DNA of 17,300 bases from Pontimonas sp. Its GTDB lineage: Bacteria > Actinomycetota > Actinomycetes > Actinomycetales > Microbacteriaceae. The notes below the pieces were generated by a model. It was given only the letters and a program-made list of their open reading frames with translations, did not search any database and was not told the origin of the DNA. Position 1 is the stretch's first letter, and each line of letters begins with the position of its first letter. A program made the translations under genes and the position numbers. Positions 14,504 to 17,300 of the stretch are shown here, piece after piece. The stretch spans positions 1 to 17,300 of the forward strand of contig JAIOWV010000017.1 in NCBI GenBank assembly GCA_021741945.1, read 5' to 3'.

Positions 14504-14514
14504 CCGCACCGGGA

Positions 14515-14520
14515 ATTATC
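14515..14520 (-). promoter_or_regulatory. Putative -10 box of tRNA-Gln
   Basis: GATAAT on the minus strand ends 11 bases before the tRNA-Gln 5' end, which would leave a leader of about four or five bases. It sits within the 50-base gltX-tRNA gap inside the small inverted repeat CGGGGATAATTCCCGG. No -35 consensus is visible. Confidence 0.35.
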
Positions 14521-14553
14521 CCCGTTGTGGACCCGACATACTCTAGCGCACCC

Positions 14554-16050
14554 CTAGAGGGTGGCGCGAAGAGCACGCAATCGGTGAAGGCTCGAGTCTT
14601 TGCCGAGCACCTCCATCGACTCAAAAAGCGGCGGGCTGACCCGCGCTCCCGAGATTCCCACGCGCACCGGACCAAAGGCATGCCTCGGCGATACTCCGAG
14701 CGATTCAACAAGGGCGTCGCGGAGTGTCGCTTCAAGGGTGGCCGTGGCCCAGTCCTGAAGTGGCTCGAGGGCCGCAAGTGCTGCGTCGAGAACAGTAGCG
14801 GCTTGCTCACCGAGGGTTGACCGAGCGTCATCAGCGATGACGAGCTGGTCATCTGCGGTGAACAAGAACGCAATCATTGGTGGCACCTCCCCAAGTAGCG
14901 CAACGCGCTCTTGGACGTGGGGCAAAATGCCTTTCAGAGTCTCCTGATCCCTTGCATCGGGAGATTCACCGACAACCCCGGCCTCCTGGAGGTAGGGAAG
15001 ACAGCGAGTGGCAAAATCATCAGCGCTGAGCGCTCTGATGTGGTCGCCGTTGATGGCCTCTGCTTTTTTGACGTCAAAGCGGGCCGGGTTGGGGTTCACA
15101 TCCTCCACATCAAAGGCTTCAATCATTTCCTGCATGGTGAAAACGTCACGGTCAGCAGACAAAGACCAGCCGAGCAGCGAGAGGTAGTTGAGCAGGCCCT
15201 CTGGAATAAAGCCTCGGTCGCGGTGGTGGAAAAGATTCGATTCAGGGTCACGCTTGGAGAGCTTCTTGTTTCCCTCCCCCATCACGTAGGGCAGGTGGCC
15301 AAAGCGAGGGATGTGACTGGTAATGCCCACATCAATAAGCGCTCGATACAAAGCAATCTGGCGCGGCGTGGACGATAGGAGGTCTTCACCCCGCAACACG
15401 TGGGTCACACCCATCAGGGCATCATCGACCGGGTTCACAAAGGTGTAGAGCGCTTGGCCGCCAGCCCGCACGACCACGAAGTCTGTTGTCGCACCAGCGG
15501 GGAAGCTGACTTCGCCGCGAACAAGATCATCAAAACTCAGGTCGCCCTCTGGAACCCGCAGGCGCAGCGCTGGCTCGCGCCCCTCCGCCCGGTATGCCTG
15601 CTTCTGCTCCTCGGTCAGATCACGCTCGTGGTTGTCATAGCCCTGCTTAGGGTCACGACCCATCGCCTCATTGCGGGCAGTCATCTCATCGGCAGTGACA
15701 TAGCTCTCATAAAGATGGCCGGAGGCCAGCAGGGTGTCGATGACGCCCTGATAGATCTCGCCTCTCTGCGACTGACGGTAGGGCTCATGAGGACCCCCGA
15801 CTTCAACGCCCTCGTCCCAGGTGAGTCCTAACCAGCCGAGCGCGTCGAGAAGTTGGTGGTAGCTCTCCTCGCTGTCACGCTCCTGGTCGGTGTCTTCAAT
15901 ACGGAAGACGAAGGTTCCCCCGGTGTGCCTGGCATAGGCCCAGTTAAACAGCGCCGTGCGCACGAGCCCCACGTGTGGAGTTCCCGTGGGTGAGGGGCAA
16001 AAACGCACGCGCACATCAGCGCCGGTGGCCTTGGAGAAGAGATCAGTCAT
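14554..16050 (-). CDS. gltX: Glutamyl-tRNA synthetase
   Basis: A class I aminoacyl-tRNA synthetase that charges tRNA-Glu with glutamate in the cytosol. The 498-residue length is typical. The ATP-binding HIGH motif reads PSPTGTPHVGLVRTALFNWA near residue 26. The KMSKS motif reads KKLSKRD (about 262-268). FRIEDTDQERDSEESY and LRGEDLLSSTPRQ are GluRS signatures. Since tRNA-Gln and tRNA-Glu lie directly downstream and most actinobacteria have no GlnRS, it is probably non-discriminating; this is inferred from context. ATG at 16050 is chosen with GGGG five bases upstream; GTG at 16056 is in frame. The gene starts about 21 bases after the transporter stop codon and may be co-transcribed with it. Confidence 0.97.
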   Translation of the reverse strand: MTDLFSKATGADVRVRFCPSPTGTPHVGLVRTALFNWAYARHTGGTFVFRIEDTDQERDSEESYHQLLDALGWLGLTWDEGVEVGGPHEPYRQSQRGEIYQGVIDTLLASGHLYESYVTADEMTARNEAMGRDPKQGYDNHERDLTEEQKQAYRAEGREPALRLRVPEGDLSFDDLVRGEVSFPAGATTDFVVVRAGGQALYTFVNPVDDALMGVTHVLRGEDLLSSTPRQIALYRALIDVGITSHIPRFGHLPYVMGEGNKKLSKRDPESNLFHHRDRGFIPEGLLNYLSLLGWSLSADRDVFTMQEMIEAFDVEDVNPNPARFDVKKAEAINGDHIRALSADDFATRCLPYLQEAGVVGESPDARDQETLKGILPHVQERVALLGEVPPMIAFLFTADDQLVIADDARSTLGEQAATVLDAALAALEPLQDWATATLEATLRDALVESLGVSPRHAFGPVRVGISGARVSPPLFESMEVLGKDSSLHRLRALRATL

Positions 16051-16071
16051 GAGCACCCCAGTCTAGAAGGC

Positions 16072-17300
16072 CTAAATGTCAAAGGTGAGAGCCTCGCTTG
16101 TGACCCCGGCGACAGGAGAGGCATGGCGCCAGGTCAGCAAAGCTCTTCCCACCACAGTGGCGACGAGCGCCAGGGCCACAAACGACAACCCGTCATAGCC
16201 GAGAAAAGCCAGAGCCACACCGGCAAGAGCACCACCCATCGCACCCGAACCACTCATCACGAGGTCGGAGATGCCCTGAACCTGGGGTCTGCGTGCGATT
16301 GAGGTCGATTCGGTCAGTAAGGTCGATCCGGCCACGGTTGCAGCACTCCAGCCGAGACCCAGCAGCACAAGCCCCACCACAACCGCCATCTCGTTCTCGG
16401 AACCAAACCCGGTGAGCAGAAGGCTTGCCACCAGGATCACTTGCCCTACGAGAATCGTTGGGAGCCGCCCAAGACGGTCCGACATCACACCAAACACTGG
16501 AGCCAAGGCATACATGCCAGCGATGTGCAGACTGATCGTGAAGCCAACAATCGCCAACGATGCGCCGTGGTGAACGAGGTGAACAGGCGTCATCGCCATC
16601 ACCGCCACCATGGTGGCGTGAGACAGCGCGATCGACAGAATTGCGGTGCGCATCATGATGCGGTTGTCCTTCACATCCGCAGCGCCTGGCTTGCCAGCGC
16701 GAGCAGCGCTGGCAGCACGTTCCTGCGCCAGTAACAGGGGATCTGGTCGCAGAGCAGAAAAGTAGAGAAGCGCTGCGGTTGCCTGAGCGATTGTGGTCAA
16801 CACGAACGGGCCGGCGAGCTCTGGCAGGCCGAGAAGCCCGCCAAGGAATTCACCGGGAGTGATCAGGTTGGGTCCAGACACAGCCCCCACCGTCGTCGCC
16901 CACACCACCAGCGACAAATCGCGACCTCTGGTCTTGGGGTCAGCGAGGTCAGTGGCGGCGAAGCGCGACTGAAGATTCACCGCCGTCCCCACTCCCACCA
17001 GCGCAAGTCCTGGAAGCAAAAGAAACACCGTGCCAATGACGCTCGCGATGATGGTGACGACGCCACCCAGAGAGGCCAGCATCGCACCGGTGGTCAAGGA
17101 CACCGAGCGACCCTTCTTTGCCGCGAGCCTCGACAACGGGACGGCCGCCAGCGCGGCACCGAGAGTTGAGAATGTGGCAGCGAGACCTGAAAACCCATCG
17201 GAGCCAGCAAGCCGGCCGACCATGATGGCGCCCACCGCGAGGGTGGCGCCCATGCCCAACCCAGCCATCACTTGGCCCAGCATGAGAACGGTGCGAACCC
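16072..17300 (-). CDS. Major facilitator superfamily transporter (N-terminus cut at right edge)
   Basis: A multi-pass inner-membrane transporter of about 12 helices. The frame is open to the window edge; ATG at 17283 exists but lies within the first helix (VLMLGQVMAGLGMGATLAVG), so the true start is probably just outside. The cytoplasmic loop between helices 2 and 3 reads SRLAAKKGRSVSL, a variant of the MFS motif A, and the matching loop of the second half is FGVMSDRLGRLPTILVG. A long central loop (about residues 185-205) is charged. The substrate is unknown. An MFS gene upstream of gltX also occurs in mycobacteria. It overlaps nothing and reads towards gltX. Confidence 0.9.
   Translation of the reverse strand, partial: VRTVLMLGQVMAGLGMGATLAVGAIMVGRLAGSDGFSGLAATFSTLGAALAAVPLSRLAAKKGRSVSLTTGAMLASLGGVVTIIASVIGTVFLLLPGLALVGVGTAVNLQSRFAATDLADPKTRGRDLSLVVWATTVGAVSGPNLITPGEFLGGLLGLPELAGPFVLTTIAQATAALLYFSALRPDPLLLAQERAASAARAGKPGAADVKDNRIMMRTAILSIALSHATMVAVMAMTPVHLVHHGASLAIVGFTISLHIAGMYALAPVFGVMSDRLGRLPTILVGQVILVASLLLTGFGSENEMAVVVGLVLLGLGWSAATVAGSTLLTESTSIARRPQVQGISDLVMSGSGAMGGALAGVALAFLGYDGLSFVALALVATVVGRALLTWRHASPVAGVTSEALTFDI

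Noticed and set aside
1..17300. Mobile elements, prophage, CRISPR or defence genes
   Set aside because: No transposase, integrase, direct-repeat array or restriction/toxin genes were seen; all frames are accounted for by housekeeping genes, including the regions flanking the tRNAs, which show no attachment-site duplication.

Overview
This window looks like a compact chromosomal segment from an actinobacterium, most likely of the family Microbacteriaceae. The evidence is gene content and order (recG, rsmD, thiL, a DUF3515 lipoprotein, ddl, gpsA, plsC, murA, leuD, leuC, then tRNA-Glu, tRNA-Gln and gltX), frequent GTG starts, moderately GC-rich codon use, and tRNA genes without an encoded CCA end. 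Mycobacteria keep a related order (gltX, tRNA-Glu/tRNA-Gln, leuC, leuD, gpsA, ddlA, a DUF3515 protein, thiL, recG). Species cannot be fixed from the sequence alone. Intergenic gaps are tiny, which suggests a streamlined genome. No mobile element, CRISPR array or long non-coding stretch is visible.

Layout, left to right. (1) 1-1406: the N-terminal two thirds of recG, minus strand, running off the left edge. It is divergent from rsmD (1464-2027, plus), whose tail overlaps that of thiL (2006-2968, minus). (2) thiL is divergent from a DUF3515 lipoprotein gene (2992-3459, plus) with only 23 bases between their starts. (3) 3472-12111 is one tightly packed minus-strand run, transcribed in the order leuC, leuD, murA, plsC, gpsA, an alpha/beta hydrolase, a membrane-anchored MurF-like ligase, and a ddl-like gene. 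Gaps run from a 1-base overlap to 38 bases, so it is probably one operon joining leucine synthesis, peptidoglycan precursor synthesis and glycerolipid synthesis. (4) 12252-13250: a TerC-family membrane protein. (5) 13354-16050: tRNA-Glu(CTC), a diacylglycerol-kinase-family gene with its own terminator, tRNA-Gln(CTG) and gltX. (6) 16072 to the right edge: a major-facilitator transporter cut at its N-terminus.

How the genes fit together. MurA opens peptidoglycan precursor synthesis; Ddl and MurF normally supply and attach the D-Ala-D-Ala dipeptide. GpsA makes glycerol-3-phosphate, and PlsC-type acyltransferases and the lipid kinase act on the glycerolipids that follow. GltX sits beside the tRNAs it is expected to charge; most actinobacteria lack GlnRS, so this GluRS probably also mischarges tRNA-Gln for repair by GatCAB.

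The most unusual part is 3472-6950. A divergent Ddl-like ATP-grasp protein, a MurF-type ligase whose UDP-binding domain is replaced by several membrane helices, and an alpha/beta hydrolase form a unit set between gpsA and the DUF3515 gene. A second point is a near-identical leader (GCTAGCGTKGTGGSATG) in front of rsmD and thiL, which reads as a leaderless promoter.
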